Source of the DNA: Chaenocephalus aceratus
Taxonomy: Eukaryota; Chordata; Actinopteri; Perciformes; Channichthyidae
DNA: 64,000 nucleotides
Direction of reading: 5' to 3'
NCBI GenBank assembly: GCA_023974075.1
Contig: CM043800.1
Span: forward strand, 22,324,218-22,388,217
Position numbers and translations under genes: made by a program. The stretch's first letter is position 1. The number at the start of each line of letters is the position of its first letter. The notes under the pieces are model-generated. The model did no database searches. It was given only the letters and a program-made list of their open reading frames with translations, and was not told where the DNA came from. Below, piece by piece: positions 35,601 through 47,640 of the stretch.

Positions 35601-38600
35601 CTATATAACTGCAATCATACAACGGTTCCCAGAAAAGTCATTCGAAAATAATTGAAGAGAAATTGATTGATTGTAATGAATCATTTAGTACACTTCCAGT
35701 TTCTTTTTTCCAATGTTTTGTCATCATTACCTACAGTAAGGAATCTTAAGCAATTTTACAGTAGCTAACATGGAAATATAGAATTTTGTCTTAAAGTAAT
35801 TTACCAAATGGATAGGGTGGGTGATATCACAATAAAATGATACTTCACTTTTTACTCTCAGGGTTTTTGTCATTCTGTTTGTACTAGTTATCACTTAAAT
35901 ATGTTTGGTTATTTAATACCATTCCTACTTTTTCCATTCTGCAGGCAGACCCAGGTTGCCACAAACACAGGCCAAATGGACACGGCGATGTGGCTCATAG
36001 CCATCACCTTCCTCACAGTGGGTTATGGGGATGTGGCGCCCCACACCAGCTGTGGAAAGGCAGTGTGTCTCTTCACTGGAGTCATGGTTAGTAGGTTGGG
36101 TTGCATCTTGAGAATCATATTATTAAAAATGAGATTTGAGATTGATTATGAAATACAAAGTTTAATGTTTTGTCAAACTGTGTGCATGTTGAAGTACATA
36201 AAGCAAGTGCCGAGGCAATTACTGTATGTGTCATTTAATTTCTAGTACTTGCTTTGACCTCCTAACAGCAGCAGTGGTTTTATTTCAAAATACATTAAAT
36301 GCTTACTTTGATAAACACAAAGAACACCTTATCTTTGTTTCCCTTCTGTATGCGTTCTTAACTTAACAAACTCCTTACAAAATGTTTTCTCTGCATGCAA
36401 AACCAGCTTGATAAGGCACACAAAACAAGATGTTCTGTAACTGTTCTTCTTCTCCGTATAATATATAATTTGAATGTTTCTATTCAGTTCTATTCTTTTA
36501 TGATTAGCTCCGTTTTGTTCCATGCTGTTGTGTTATGTTCCATTCCTCCCAATATTTCATGTTCTGGATTATGCTATAATATTGCATTCTGTTCCGTTCC
36601 ATGTTGTTCTGCTCTGTTCTGTTCCACATCACCCTCCCTGGTTTGTTTCATTCCTTTCCGTTTTGGTTCTGTTCCATAGCAGCAACTCATCCTCCTTTTT
36701 CCTATTTAGTTTTTCCCATTTGATATCGGGTCAGTTCAGTTTGGTTCACTTTTCTCCTGTGTCTCTAGTGTTCCATCCCAGCCTATTCTGCACTAGTTAT
36801 CTTGGATACATATACGCTTTTTGCCCAGCTACACACCCTAGCGGCGCTGACTGACCTGAATGCCTTCATTCCCTTGTGTGCATGATTTAGATCACAGCTG
36901 TATATTAATGGCTGTTGCTTGTGCAGGACCTTGGTGGTACCAGGCACTCACATAAAAAGACTGTGGGAGGGAAACTGTCAGCATGCAGTGGGCCCTGTGC
37001 AGTCCACACAAAACATCTGCATGGAGTGTGATGTCATTGTTTTGCTGCCCAAAATGGCTTTTCTCTTTGCCATACCACACAGATAACTCTGAAAATATTG
37101 CTTAATTGTTTATCTCTTAACATAGAATACAATCATTAAAGTAGCCCACAGAGAAAGTATAAAAAAAATGATAGTCCATTCAAATGGTAAGATGAAGAAA
37201 AACGTTTTTTTTGGTGACAGTAAGATAATATTGTCATGTTATGGTATTGCAAATAAGAGGAAGGTGAATACTGATAAAAGGAGGAAGGGAGAGTCAGAGA
37301 TAAAAATACAAAGGGTTGTCAAGTAAAATAAACAAAAAGTCACTGAGAGCATGAGTAGCCGTGTGTTTGAATATTCAACAGACTAGGGTTGACTGCCTCA
37401 CCTCTGCTGCTTTAAATTCTGTTCCAAACAGATAAGAATCTGGATGTGGGCACGAGTCCAGTTCCGACACTTCCGTGACAGAGTGGAAAACAATCTTTCC
37501 CCTCTCTCGTTCTCCATCTCCCTTGTTTTTATAAGCTTCCATCCTTATATGGGAAAACTTTCCACCATATCCATTTTTAGGTAGTTTATTGCATTTGGCA
37601 GCAGTACAACAGGAGGGTGTGCCAACCTGTGCCGTGATTTGGGAAAAAAAGCCTTACTCCCACCAGGGCAGTTTTGGGAGCCAGTGACTGGCGCTCTCAC
37701 ACCTGTAATATAGCTGAACGTCTCTATGCTCGACTCCAGCCATAACTCCATTTCCAGCTGTTTCCAGGGGCTGAACATGCTGTTTACATCACTGTGTGTG
37801 GATGGATGCAAGGAAAGAGTTTGTACCTCCCCGGTTGCACAGAGGGTGTAATTATAGATCTTTCGTAGGTGTTGAAGTGATGATAAAAAATAGATTTTAA
37901 ACCTTTCCTTTCTTTTCTAACTCATGATCTTGCTCTCTTCTTTTTATTCTCTGTAATGCAAGCTGAAAAAAGGAAAACAGGTAAAGACTTTCATCATTAT
38001 CCGTGGTGGACATGAAATCATCGCAGCGATTTTTCTAGATTTTCTATGACGTATTTATGTCTGTGAATATAAAGATCTAAATCCTCACCGTCATTCAGTA
38101 GTTCCCTGTACAGTAATAGCACACAGCTATTCTCAGAGGAAACCAGAACTATAACAGTGCCACAGAGGCATGTGCTTAACCATTGAACTCTCTGTGTAAA
38201 TATAACTATGATTTATTGGACAAAAACCATATGAGGTATGCAGATCAACATCCAGATTTCTAAAAACGTGATGTTCCCATGAGGGTAACACACACGATGT
38301 ACTGTTTTTAGACAATGTCAGGCTTAAAAACATTGTACAAGTTTCTCTTGAGTGTTGCCTTGTTGATATCACTACTGTCTCCAGGATCAATGGCAAACGC
38401 TTACATGTTTATTAAAACTCTGTTGAGAAGATGGATAGTAGATTCATCAGTAATTGTGACGGTGTGTTGTGTTTTAGGGTGTAGCATGCACTGCCATGCT
38501 GGTGGCAGTTGTTACTAAGACGCTGGCGTTGAACAAAGGAGAGAAACATGTGCACTTCTTCATGCTGGACTTCCAGATCTCTAAAAGGGTAAGTCAAGTT

Positions 38601-40323
38601 ATACAGCAAATGTGTGTTTAATTGTCATAGTTTATATATTACATTACATTACATTGCATTTAGCTGACGCTTTTATTCAAAGCGACTTACAATAAGTGCG
38701 TTCGACCAACAAGATACAAACTTGAAGAAAACAGAATCATATAAGTACATCAGGTTTCATAGAGCAAAAACATTTCAAGTGCTACTCAACTGGCTATAGA
38801 TAAGCCAGCCCTTTGTTAGTATATAAGTGCTTTGTTAGCAGTTCTATCGCTCAAAGATTTTTCAGTCTGCGCCGGAAGGTGTGCAGGCTATCTGCTGTCC
38901 TGATTTATATGAAGAACAATCACCAATTTCTGAATTATTCTCTGCAACAGTTTCTTGATCACAAATGTGACTTTTGAATGTAAGTACATGGCCAATTTTC
39001 ACTTGCTGTTTCTTCTTCTTCAGATACCAGTATCTTTCTTTTATGTTTTGGCCCATTTACTACAATGTATGCATATAATTGACTTCCAACTTCAAAGCGT
39101 GCTGTCATATTTTAGATTTTTGAATCTATCTTCCCTTTATTTTTCTGTTTAAAAATCAGCTTGCAGAAACTTGAAACGTGTTTAGGTTAGGAAATCCATC
39201 ACAATGAACACTATTTATTTTTGTCGAGGTCACTGGAACATTGCGTGTTAATGCAGCTGTGGTAGTGCAGAATGATTTGAAAAATCTGTTCTGCAAAGCC
39301 AGACAACAATAACATAACTCAATACAAATAAGTAAAACGCTTTGTTATGCTTTGGAAAATGCTCGTCAGTCATTTAAAATGTGTTATTTGCATATAATTG
39401 TCTTTAACTTGTACAATCCTGGTGGTTTGATAAAAAACAAAACAACCATGGAGCAGAATTCAACAATTCTCTGTGGAGAATTTACAATCAAACGTTGGAT
39501 GAAATAAAACCTAATGACATCACAGGCACACTTACATCTGTGACAAAAACATAAAGATATGAAGAAAATGTATATCATGTGTGAAAACAGGAGCTCTTCA
39601 ACTTCAAAACAGTAGCTCTTATTTTTGTTATAATATTGATCTAATAATTTAACAAACTTCTACTTCTACTGCCCCTCTCCCCTACATCCGAGGTTACTGC
39701 AAGACAAATAAGATGAATGACAAAGTATGGAGAAGTCAGGAGGGAAGCATCACTACTTTCCGTGTCGTAGGCATGTTTTGGTTTTCTAATCGTATTGAAT
39801 GATTTTTTTTCCTTAAATAAGAGACACCAGAGGACAGAATAGTGTGGGAAAATAGGGGGGGGGAAACCTAACCCCTTTACAGCATTTTCAAGGCGTTAAA
39901 CAGAGGAAATCATCTGATCTCTGTCAGGAAAGAAACTTGTGTCAGTTCAGGACTGTGCAGCGATGGGCAGGAAGCCGGTTGAGTTTACATACGTGTGTGT
40001 TTGTGAGTGCGTGTGTGGGTGGAAGTGGCTTGGACAGGATTCAGGATTGCTTACTATTAGGAAGAAGGAGGTGTCTGATAAATAAACACTTGAGGAAACA
40101 GTGTCATAAAGCCAGCAAAGTGGCGTAGGACTATACATAATGTGAATTGATTGATATAGTTCCTATCTTAGTGTCAGTTGGTGCTCTGTGTTCAGTACTA
40201 CAGCTTCTCACCAAACTGTAAGGCAGTGTCGGACTGTAGGTGCACTGCTTCGGAGGATACAACCATTTCCTTTCTCCCACTGGCTGCATCCTGTCACAAG
40301 GTGCATCTTTATGCCTTGCTTGC

Positions 40324-40412
<89 letters not shown>

Positions 40413-43172
40413 TGTGTATGAGTGTGTATGAGTGTGTGCATCCTGAGCTATCTGGTGAAGTCCAGATTTACGCTGATGGGAACAAGGGCAGACATCTGGA
40501 TGCAGACACTGACAGCCCCTATTAATAACCCTCACAACAGGGCCCGAGTGACATCAGCACAGGGCACTAACGGTGATTTGGGCAGGAAGACAAACAGACG
40601 TGAATAGAATCAAAGAGAAAGGTGCAAAAAGGTGAAACCTCACTTCTTGTCTCTTGAGTGGCCTGTTCAAATTCTTGTATTCAAGCTTTTTTTGGAATAC
40701 AAGAACTTCAAAGTTGTGTTTTATCTGAAATAATAATCATAGTACAATTCAACTCAACAGGAAAGACTATCTGGATTGAATCAGTTGCCTCAGATGACTC
40801 ATACTTTTACTTCCTGTGCTTAAATGATTGATATGAACCAGATTGTGACGAAGAAAAAAACACAATAAGCACCATGTGTTGATTTCAATCAAGCTTGCAA
40901 GTTTAAGTGACTTTACCTTGATGGTCTTATAACCCTGTTTGATGTTTCTGTCTCTTCACCAGATCCGCCACGCAGCTGCAAACGTGCTGAGGGAATGCTG
41001 GCTTCTGCACCGCGCAAACCTGACAAAGGGCAACCGCGGTGAGCATCGAAGACACCAGAGATGCCTTCTGGAAGCCATCAGAGTGTGAGTTACTGTATTG
41101 CAAGGAGAAGTAGCTCCAGGCAGGATGTCTGGGTGTGTGTCTGGTCGAGAAATGTAAGTTAGTGGTGGGTTGGGTATATCACTGGTCATTAACTGGTGCT
41201 TTCTCACAGAGTCACACTTTGTAATGTGTTATTCAGATTAATAATTAGATTTGTTGGCCTCATGAGGGCAGGGCATGTGTGATCAAGGGACGGGTGCACC
41301 CTTCCAATATACAGGTTTCAAGGCAAGCTTTGTAGACATGCTGACCAATAACTGACTAATACAAATGTTTACGTTTTACTTACATTTTGTTATTTACTAT
41401 TTAAAGTGATGTACACAACCTTCCGAGACACTTATTGAGAGATTTAAAATAAGGAGATGTCATTATTTGCACACAGTTATGTCTTTTGGTTACCTCTAAG
41501 AACAAGTGCAGGAAGTCCACAAGTGTGATTGCATGCCTCATTATCCTGACAACAGTGTGTAAGTGTGTGTTTGCCTAGAAGGGAAGGGGTTGTACTTCCT
41601 GCTTAACACCGGGCAGAGTTACTATAAATAAATACACTGTGGAAAGTAGGAGTGTTAGGCATCCACACTTTTAAATTAAGAACATCATAATGAGACAATT
41701 ACTCCAATACCTGCAGAGAATGACTGCTTGGTTGCAATATTGGTTTCCATTTTTCTTTTTTTGGTGGGGTTTCGTCTATCCCAGACACGCCAGATACTAA
41801 ATGTAGCCCTTTTTCACCTTTTATATGTCAAAAAAAACTCCCAGCAAATGTTTTATAGCTATTTAACAATCACAGCATGACTCCTGCATGTTGTTGGGAG
41901 GTGTAATACACAGTTGTCAGCATATTCCTCTGCTCCACAAATCAGGGGTGTTGTGTTGTGCCAGGACTTTTCTGTTTGTCCAAAAATAGGGAAGTTCCCT
42001 CTGTAGGTGTGCACGCCAGAACTCATTGGAGCTTTTATCTCAGCTAGTTGTATCATATTGGCTTCTGTTTAATCTATACATACATCTTCCTGCACTACAA
42101 CATGAAATTACTTTCAACTGCTTTACTTTTCTGTGTTTCAATGAAACATTTAATACATTTATATAATTTCATTTCCATTATTTTTCAAACACATGACTGA
42201 GATCTATCAACCTTTCTTTCTGTACAGATTTCGGCATTTACGCCTGAAACGAAAAAAGCTGAGGGATTACGTCAGTGAGATGGTGGACCTCCCGAAGGTA
42301 ATCGACAGCTGTCACAGGAATGTTTTATCAAAAGGGCTAATGATGACAAATATCCCCATAAAACACTCACTACTTACATTTATGCAGTATTTTGCAATCT
42401 GCTGTTTATTGCTAGATGTTCAGACACATTAAATGCTCGTTAAAAAGAACTATATAAAATATCTCAGGAGTCATTCGTGTCAGGAATTCACAGGCCCAGA
42501 AGACTTTTCCATGTGGAATAAACCCAAGATTTAAAGATGTTGCCCAGTGAGCACTAATGTTTAATTTGTGCACTTTAAAATGCATTTACTGATTGATTCA
42601 TATGATGTTTTTCCAGATTAAGTGCAGCCTTTGTAACCAGATTTGTTGATGTTGGCGTCTTTTTCTTAAACCCAAGTTTCTTAAGGAAGTGTCAAATGGA
42701 GTCTCACACTTTCTAAGTTGGCAGCACTGGGATGGTTTCAAGTCTGACACTATTGGTCTAAGCTTCCCTATAAATATACAACGTTCATTTAAAATGTGTC
42801 TCTACACAATATTCGATTTATGGCTGTAGTTCAAGAATCTTTCAATCTGTTCTGTGTGGCCATTTTTAATAGATGCAGATGATCATGTGCGACCTCAGTG
42901 CCAATTGGAATAACTCGTACCGGGAGCTGGAGCAGCGGATCCTCTCCATGGAGCAGAAGCTGGACGAGCTGAGTCGCTGCTTCCAGCAAACCTCAGAGAT
43001 GTTGTCTCATGTCCTACGCCACCGCAACACAGAGATCAGGTAAACACCACTAACAGGAGAGCTGCCAGCGACGTGGAACTGATCTGCTACCAACAAAGTG
43101 TATGGTGTGGTATCTGAGCTGCATAATGAAAACTATTAGTATCATTTATTTTCCTTTTTTTTTTGCAGGTGA
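26685..43172 (+). CDS. kcnn4: Intermediate-conductance Ca2+-activated K+ channel (KCa3.1)
   Basis: Coding exons: 26,685-27,089; 31,943-32,038; 32,970-33,406; 35,945-36,086; 38,478-38,588; 40,963-41,084; 42,228-42,297; 42,873-43,039; 43,169-43,172. All phases join, giving 517 aa. The protein is a plasma-membrane K+ channel opened by Ca2+ through bound calmodulin. S1 lies near 110-130 ([18 protein letters not shown]). Exons 2-4 give S2-S5, including LLNASYRSIG-like [13 protein letters not shown]. The pore has FLTVGYGD (GYGD 339-342), then S6 with [12 protein letters not shown]. The calmodulin-binding region follows ([22 protein letters not shown] onward, about 385-460), then SMVDLPK-like EMVDLPK and a C-terminal coiled coil. 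Only R and the stop lie in the last exon. The N-terminus is about 80 residues longer than in human KCNN4 (427 aa); an alternative in-frame ATG at 26,802 has stronger context. It is KCNN4 rather than KCNN1-3 by closest motifs and by the smg9/LU-gene neighbourhood. Confidence 0.95.
28900..30212. mobile_element. Nested elements in kcnn4 intron 1: GGTGGGGTAGG MITEs plus hAT-like insert
   Basis: A MITE starts TTA/AAGGTGGGGTAGG at 28,900 and runs to about 29,194. Its interior (GCCGGCCCGGCTAAAATGAT, CATTGCTATCGGGATGTTA) matches, inverted, the fuller copy in smg9 at 54,145-54,728. At 29,195 a second terminus TTA/AAGGTGGGGTAGG begins. It is cut at 29,211 by a segment starting CAGTGTTTCCCACAG and ending TGTGTGGGAAACCATG (30,196), hAT-like ends with an imperfect right terminus. 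The MITE terminus then continues (GTAGGTAAGTTTGAG, from 30,197). No transposase frame is present. Confidence 0.65.
34037..34508. mobile_element. TTAA-target MITE (Kolobok/piggyBac-like) in kcnn4 intron 3
   Basis: Inverted ends AGGGGACCTATCATGC and GCATGATAGGTCTCCT, nearly identical, are flanked by TTAA on both sides (34,033-34,036 and 34,509-34,512). A TTAA duplication fits Kolobok or piggyBac. The 472-bp interior has no coding capacity. Confidence 0.8.
36500..36680 (+). repeat. Degenerate TGTTC/TTCCG pentamer tract
   Basis: GTTCCATTCC, CTGTTCCGTTCCATGTTG and GTTCTGCTCTGTTCTGTTCC show a decayed pentanucleotide repeat in kcnn4 intron 4. It explains the frames open in more than one phase there; none is a gene. 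Confidence 0.6.
38640..38885 (-). mobile_element. LINE 3'-end fragment in kcnn4 intron 5
   Basis: Sequence with GCATTTAGCTGACGCTTTTA and AAAGCGACTTACAATAAGTG matches the larger copy at 52,010-52,505 in the same orientation. There it is the 3' tail of a LINE ORF2 on the minus strand. Here the coding end is reduced to AGTCTGCGCCGGAAGGTGTG (38,864) after a small internal deletion. Confidence 0.7.
40324..40440 (+). repeat. (TG)n microsatellite with GAGTGTGTAT tail
   Basis: A pure TG run of about 85 bases is followed by three GAGTGTGTAT-like units (40,411-40,440). It lies in kcnn4 intron 5. The long open frames over it are poly-CV/VC or poly-HT artefacts. Confidence 0.95.
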
Positions 43173-44522
43173 CGTTTCAACAAACAATTATATCGGAAGA
43201 CAGTATATCATCATATCAGTGTTTTCATCTACAGTATACATGAAAGTGAGACAGTGACTCCTCTCCACCTGGAGCTGCTCCAGACTCTTAACTTACTGAA
43301 CAACTTGGAAGACTACTTTGTAACCATCTCATCTTCTGGCCCTGAGCTGAGTGCACAGCACAATGAGTCTGTACAATTATACAGATTAAAATAGGACTTC
43401 CATTCACTGTGGGAGAATCACAGTGCAATTTTATAAATCTGTTGTTTTCAGCTGTTATATGTGTGACAGTGTACAAAGAACTGAGTTAATCTCAAACAAG
43501 GACTGTGGAGAGCCTTCACGGAGCCTGTTCTCTTAACTGCTATTTGTAAAGTTTCAATGATAGACTCCGTCACTGCCTTATTCCTGTGGAATAAGATACA
43601 TTTTCTTTTTTGTTAATTTTATTCTAAATTTCTTGCAATGTTTTACAGTGTAAGCCTAATCAGTTTTGTAAAGAAATCTCCAGCATGCAGGTCCTCTTGT
43701 ATTAGCCGACAGTTTCATGATTAAATATTGTTTGCAGGTTATTTTAATATAATCTCTTCCAATCCGTATTGTTCTGCTTTCTTCGAACCCCCTCAAATGG
43801 TCTGTGAATTAAATGGTATGCTCAAACAAGAGAAGAAACTTCAATCAAGGATTGTGGGAACTTTATTTCAATCTGAAAATCATTGGGCCTTAAACAGTAG
43901 TCCATTAAAATTCTTGGATGAATGTGTATGTTTTGTGTTGTAATTATCTGATGCAGGAAAAACATGCTCTGAGAGTGAGTTGCCTTCAGTACCCCACCAG
44001 CTCCATCTAGTGGATATTATTTCAGTAAACATAGATAATACTGAGGACAGTTGACATGAAGATTATATAACAAGCATAAAAAAGGTCAAATGCTATTTTC
44101 AACCTGAATACCAAGGCCTGTACAATGTCTCACACATGTGAATTATCTGCAGTGAAAACAAATCAAGAGGACTCAGAAACTCACTGGTAAATGTGAAACT
44201 TCATGAAAAAAATTAAAATAGCAAAACTGGATTAACTCTCTCCAGAGTATAAACTGGAGTGTTTTCATTTAACCCAATACTGAACAAAGTGCATTGTGGG
44301 TTAATTTGTACTGGTGAATGATCAAAATAACTTGTTTCTAACATTGTTTACTATGTATCATTTGCACATGGTGAAAACATGTTAACAACCATCCAGGACA
44401 TGCTTATAAATAAAAGCCATTACAAATGTATGTGAGTTTGCTTTGATTTTGTCTTAAAAAGATACATCCCTTTTGATTCAACACTGTTGTTCTAAAGTGT
44501 TGTGCAGAAATCTGGAAAGGAG
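43173..44522 (+). other. kcnn4 3' UTR and convergent spacer
   Basis: No gene. Candidate poly(A) signals are ATTAAA at 43,730-43,735 and AATAAA at 44,409-44,414. The second would place the kcnn4 3' end within about 100 bp of the MITE at 44,526. The zinc-finger gene converges from the right. Confidence 0.5.
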
Positions 44523-44525
44523 TAA

Positions 44526-45130
44526 CGGCACGTCTACACTACAGGCATCAAACAATCTTGAAGCTGGGCGTGTCTGAGGCTTGGCGATTTCTCGCGCCCA
44601 AGGCGACCAACAACCAATCAGGAATCTCCCGCCCGCCCCCGGCATACAAAGCAATAGCAATGTTAAAACGAAGTAAACTGGATATAAAATCCCCAAACAG
44701 GCGAAAACCTACCAGTTTCACCCACTGTCTCTGCCACCTCCCTCCATGCCTGGTTCCTCCGGTTTGTATCCCGGTAAATAGTTATGGTCGTAAAGAACCG
44801 GGTGATTTGCTACCGTAATTTCTCGTTTGGAATATGAGGAAATGAACTGCGGTCTGGCTCTCCCAGCTTGCACGCGGTTTGATTGGCTAGCGCTTGTACT
44901 GGCGGGATTTGCATAAACGGGATTTGATTGGCTGATGTCAGCTTCGAAAGCATTGGGAGCATCAAAAGTTGAACACTGCTCAACTTTTGATGCTCACGAT
45001 GCTTGCAAAGCCATGCCATGCTCCCCACAATGCAGTTCGGCGAAGATTCAAAATCTTCAACGTCACCCCATTCAAATGAATGGGCGAAGCGTTGAAAGCA
45101 TTTTTCGATGCCTGTAGTGTAGACGGAGCG
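44526..45130. mobile_element. MITE with TAA duplication between kcnn4 and the zinc-finger gene
   Basis: Inverted ends GTCTACACTACAGGCATC (44,532) and GATGCCTGTAGTGTAGAC (to 45,124) are perfect over 18 bp, with six looser outer bases. They are flanked by TAA (44,523-44,525 and 45,131-45,133), which suits a PIF-Harbinger-like TWA target. Inside, GAGCATCAAAAGTTGA (44,957-44,972) and its exact complement (44,980-44,995) form a hairpin with a 7-base loop. The right end is only 45 bp past the stop codon of the zinc-finger gene, so the element lies in its 3' UTR. Confidence 0.75.
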
Positions 45131-45175
45131 TAAGTTGATCAAAGCAATGGAGGAACCAGGGATGTGTCTGCTTCG

Positions 45176-46927
45176 TCATTTCACCGGCTTCTTTAATCGT
45201 TTCGCTTTTCTCCTGTTTTTAATCTGGTGCCATATGTAAGCTGAAGGCCTAAAAAAGAGCTGTCCGCAGTCACATGTAAAAGGCAGTCTGCACTTTTTCT
45301 TAACTTTACATTTCCGAGTCCGTCCAGAACGGTGACTCTTCTGAGACTTGCCCTTCATGTGCTCAGCTAAGAGTTTGGCCCCTGTGAAAGTGTCCCCGCA
45401 GCCGACACAGATGTAGCTCACGGTCTCCGCGTGCTGAACGCAGTGCCGCAGCAGGTGCAGCCGGTGCTTGAAGGCTCGGCCGCAGGGGCACCGGTGTGAA
45501 CGCGGGCCTCTGTGGAGGTAGCGGTGGCTGATGATGAAGGAGGGCTGCCGCAAGATGGCCCCACACTGCCTGCAGGGGTAGGAGGCCTTGGAGCGCCAGC
45601 CCTTGGTCATACGTTTCTTCAAAGCTATGTCCTGGCTGTTGTTCTTAAAAAGGCCCACAATGGTGGTCGATGGTGGGCTGACAGGGTGGGAAGCAGCAGT
45701 GGCACCCAATGGGACAAACACATGTGTAGACAGAGGTTTACCTGTGCTAGAGGAGGAGGAGGAGGTCAACAAAGAGGAAGGAATAGCGTAGAGAAAACCA
45801 GCCCGGGTCTGTACATCACAGAATTTCCCATTCACCTGGTGGACAGCATGTTGACTACTTATGGCTTGCGTGCCACCTAGTGAAACCTTTTTATCTGTCA
45901 ACGCTGATGCATCGGTTATAATGCACACCTTGGTGCTGACCACTGATGTGTGAACTCTGGTGATGTGGTTTAACAGGCTCTCCTCAGATCTAAAAAAGGA
46001 TTTGCATATCTTACACACTTGCGGCATTGAATCGACACAAAAGAGGAGTAGATCCAATTTGGTTCCCTTGGGACACTGGAAATGCTGTAAGGAGTTCTCG
46101 TGGGGGAAAACCTGGCCACAGACTGCACAGGAATACAAAGGCATGTGGTGTTCTTTAAGATAAGCCTCACTTTTACAAAGCTTCTTGCAAACTGTACACG
46201 GATATTGTACCTTTATACCACTACAGTGCAGCAAATGGAGCTTCATTGAACGGTATGGCCCTCTACCACATGCCTCACACATGGATATGGAGTCCAGACT
46301 ATGAGAAGAGCCACTAGAACAATCAGTAGAACTTGAATCACCATCTGACTCGAGATCCTCTGGACACAACTCTGAAGGATTAAAGTGTGTCTTCACTTCT
46401 TCATCAGATGTAGTGCTTGATGAATCCTCTGCATTCTCGCAATCTATTTCAATGTTTTCATCATCTTCAACCATTGTATACTCAATACTGTTTTCATGTT
46501 TCCCAGCCATCTCAGGTTTCATCTCAATTCGTTGTTTAGGCCTCGACTTTGACAGTGAGTCCCACAACCCTAACTTTGTGATTTGCTGTGCAGTCTCGTT
46601 AGGAAAGTTGTCTCTATTCTGACTTGGATGTATGACCGAAGAAAGCAAAGAGGGAGTTTTTTTAAATCCCAAGCAGCTAGCCTCTGCATGTGTGTTCAAT
46701 TCCCACACAGAACTGAAACCCTCATGACACTTTTCACAGCGGGCTGGCAAGTGAACATTATCCAGGTGCATGGAGAGTGATGTCAAGCGTCGGAAATTAA
46801 CCTTGCAGATGTGGCAGGTGGCTTTGTTGTTGTGGCTTTTGTAGTGGGAGATCAATGTAGTCAATTCGCTAAATTGTTTGCCACATTCCCAACATTTTTC
46901 CTTTGTTTTTGAATCATCCCACTCCAT
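45176..46927 (-). CDS. C2H2-type zinc-finger protein, single coding exon
   Basis: 583 aa, from ATG at 46,927 to TGA at 45,176. An in-frame TGA lies 24 bases upstream of this ATG, which fixes the start. About eleven Cys/His fingers occur in three groups: N-terminal (CWECGKQF, CHICKVNF, CEKCHEGF, residues 12-85), central (CEACGRG, CTVCKKL, CAVCGQVF, CKICKSFF, about 215-330) and C-terminal (CRQCGAIL, CPCGRAF, CVGCGDTF, CDCGQLFF, about 455-575). A Ser/Asp/Glu-rich acidic linker (about 150-210) and a Ser/Thr-rich linker separate them. Several fingers depart from the standard spacing, and TGEKP linkers are absent, so this is not a KRAB-type array. DNA binding is likely but unproven. The exon starts at 46,988 after a good acceptor (CTGATTTTGCAG on the minus strand). 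I cannot name an orthologue. Confidence 0.85.
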   Translation of the reverse strand: MEWDDSKTKEKCWECGKQFSELTTLISHYKSHNNKATCHICKVNFRRLTSLSMHLDNVHLPARCEKCHEGFSSVWELNTHAEASCLGFKKTPSLLSSVIHPSQNRDNFPNETAQQITKLGLWDSLSKSRPKQRIEMKPEMAGKHENSIEYTMVEDDENIEIDCENAEDSSSTTSDEEVKTHFNPSELCPEDLESDGDSSSTDCSSGSSHSLDSISMCEACGRGPYRSMKLHLLHCSGIKVQYPCTVCKKLCKSEAYLKEHHMPLYSCAVCGQVFPHENSLQHFQCPKGTKLDLLLFCVDSMPQVCKICKSFFRSEESLLNHITRVHTSVVSTKVCIITDASALTDKKVSLGGTQAISSQHAVHQVNGKFCDVQTRAGFLYAIPSSLLTSSSSSSTGKPLSTHVFVPLGATAASHPVSPPSTTIVGLFKNNSQDIALKKRMTKGWRSKASYPCRQCGAILRQPSFIISHRYLHRGPRSHRCPCGRAFKHRLHLLRHCVQHAETVSYICVGCGDTFTGAKLLAEHMKGKSQKSHRSGRTRKCKVKKKCRLPFTCDCGQLFFRPSAYIWHQIKNRRKAKRLKKPVK

Positions 46928-47553
46928 CCTTCCTCGCTGCTCGAGTCTTCAGACATGAGGAACTGGTCGAGGATAACTTCTAGGTGGTCTGCAAAATCAG
47001 AAAGGAAAGAAGTGCTTAAAAAAACAAGTTTGGGAAAGACTCCTATAGGCATCACAGTAGACAGGATTTTTTGTATTATTATTATTAATAATTATCATTA
47101 TTAAGTAATTTATTTAGATAAAGATGTAGCCAAATGTCAGCTATTCAATGTGTGTCAAAGAGCTGAAAGAACTATATAAAAAGAGTACAGCCTCATTGAG
47201 ATGCTAGCATGTGGAAGGCTGTGGATTCTCTTATGGCATTGTCTTTGTGTTATGCTATTCTTATATAATTGAAATGATGAATCATTTTAAAGTAAAAACA
47301 CAAAAAGGAATTTCAGGAGGTGCTAAAAGTTTTACATGTATACAATTATCTCACTGTTAGACAGAAATGATTACATCCAAAAAACGAACTATAAACTATA
47401 ACAAGTGAATACAATCATTATTAGGTGCTTCAGTTCTAGTGTGGGTAACTTTTTAGAGTCTTGTATGACTTCCGAACAATGCCCGGTTTATCACGTATGT
47501 AAACATAAAACTATGTATATTACCCCTGTACAGTAAGTGGTAACGTTATTTAC

Positions 47554-47640
47554 CTCCGTCCGCAAGTGTTGGACTAAACAATGCCGCCTGCAGCCCAGTG
47601 CACATTTGAAATAGTTTCATAAATCCAAAAAAACAAGGTA
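47554..47640 (-). promoter_or_regulatory. Probable non-coding first exon of the zinc-finger gene
   Basis: On the minus strand GCGGACGGAG/GTAAATAACG is a good donor ending at 47,554. It pairs with the acceptor at 46,989, leaving a 565-bp intron. The exon would be untranslated, since the coding ATG is in exon 2. The 5' limit is not visible. Confidence 0.5.

Noticed and set aside
36395..36854. Overlapping open frames in kcnn4 intron 4
   Set aside because: They arise from a degenerate TGTTC pentamer tract that lacks stops in several phases.
40131..40535. Long open frames rich in His-Thr or Cys-Val over the TG run (also at 19,533, 50,098, 50,213, 52,573 and 53,539)
   Set aside because: They are translations of (CA)n/(TG)n microsatellites, open in several phases with no splice context.
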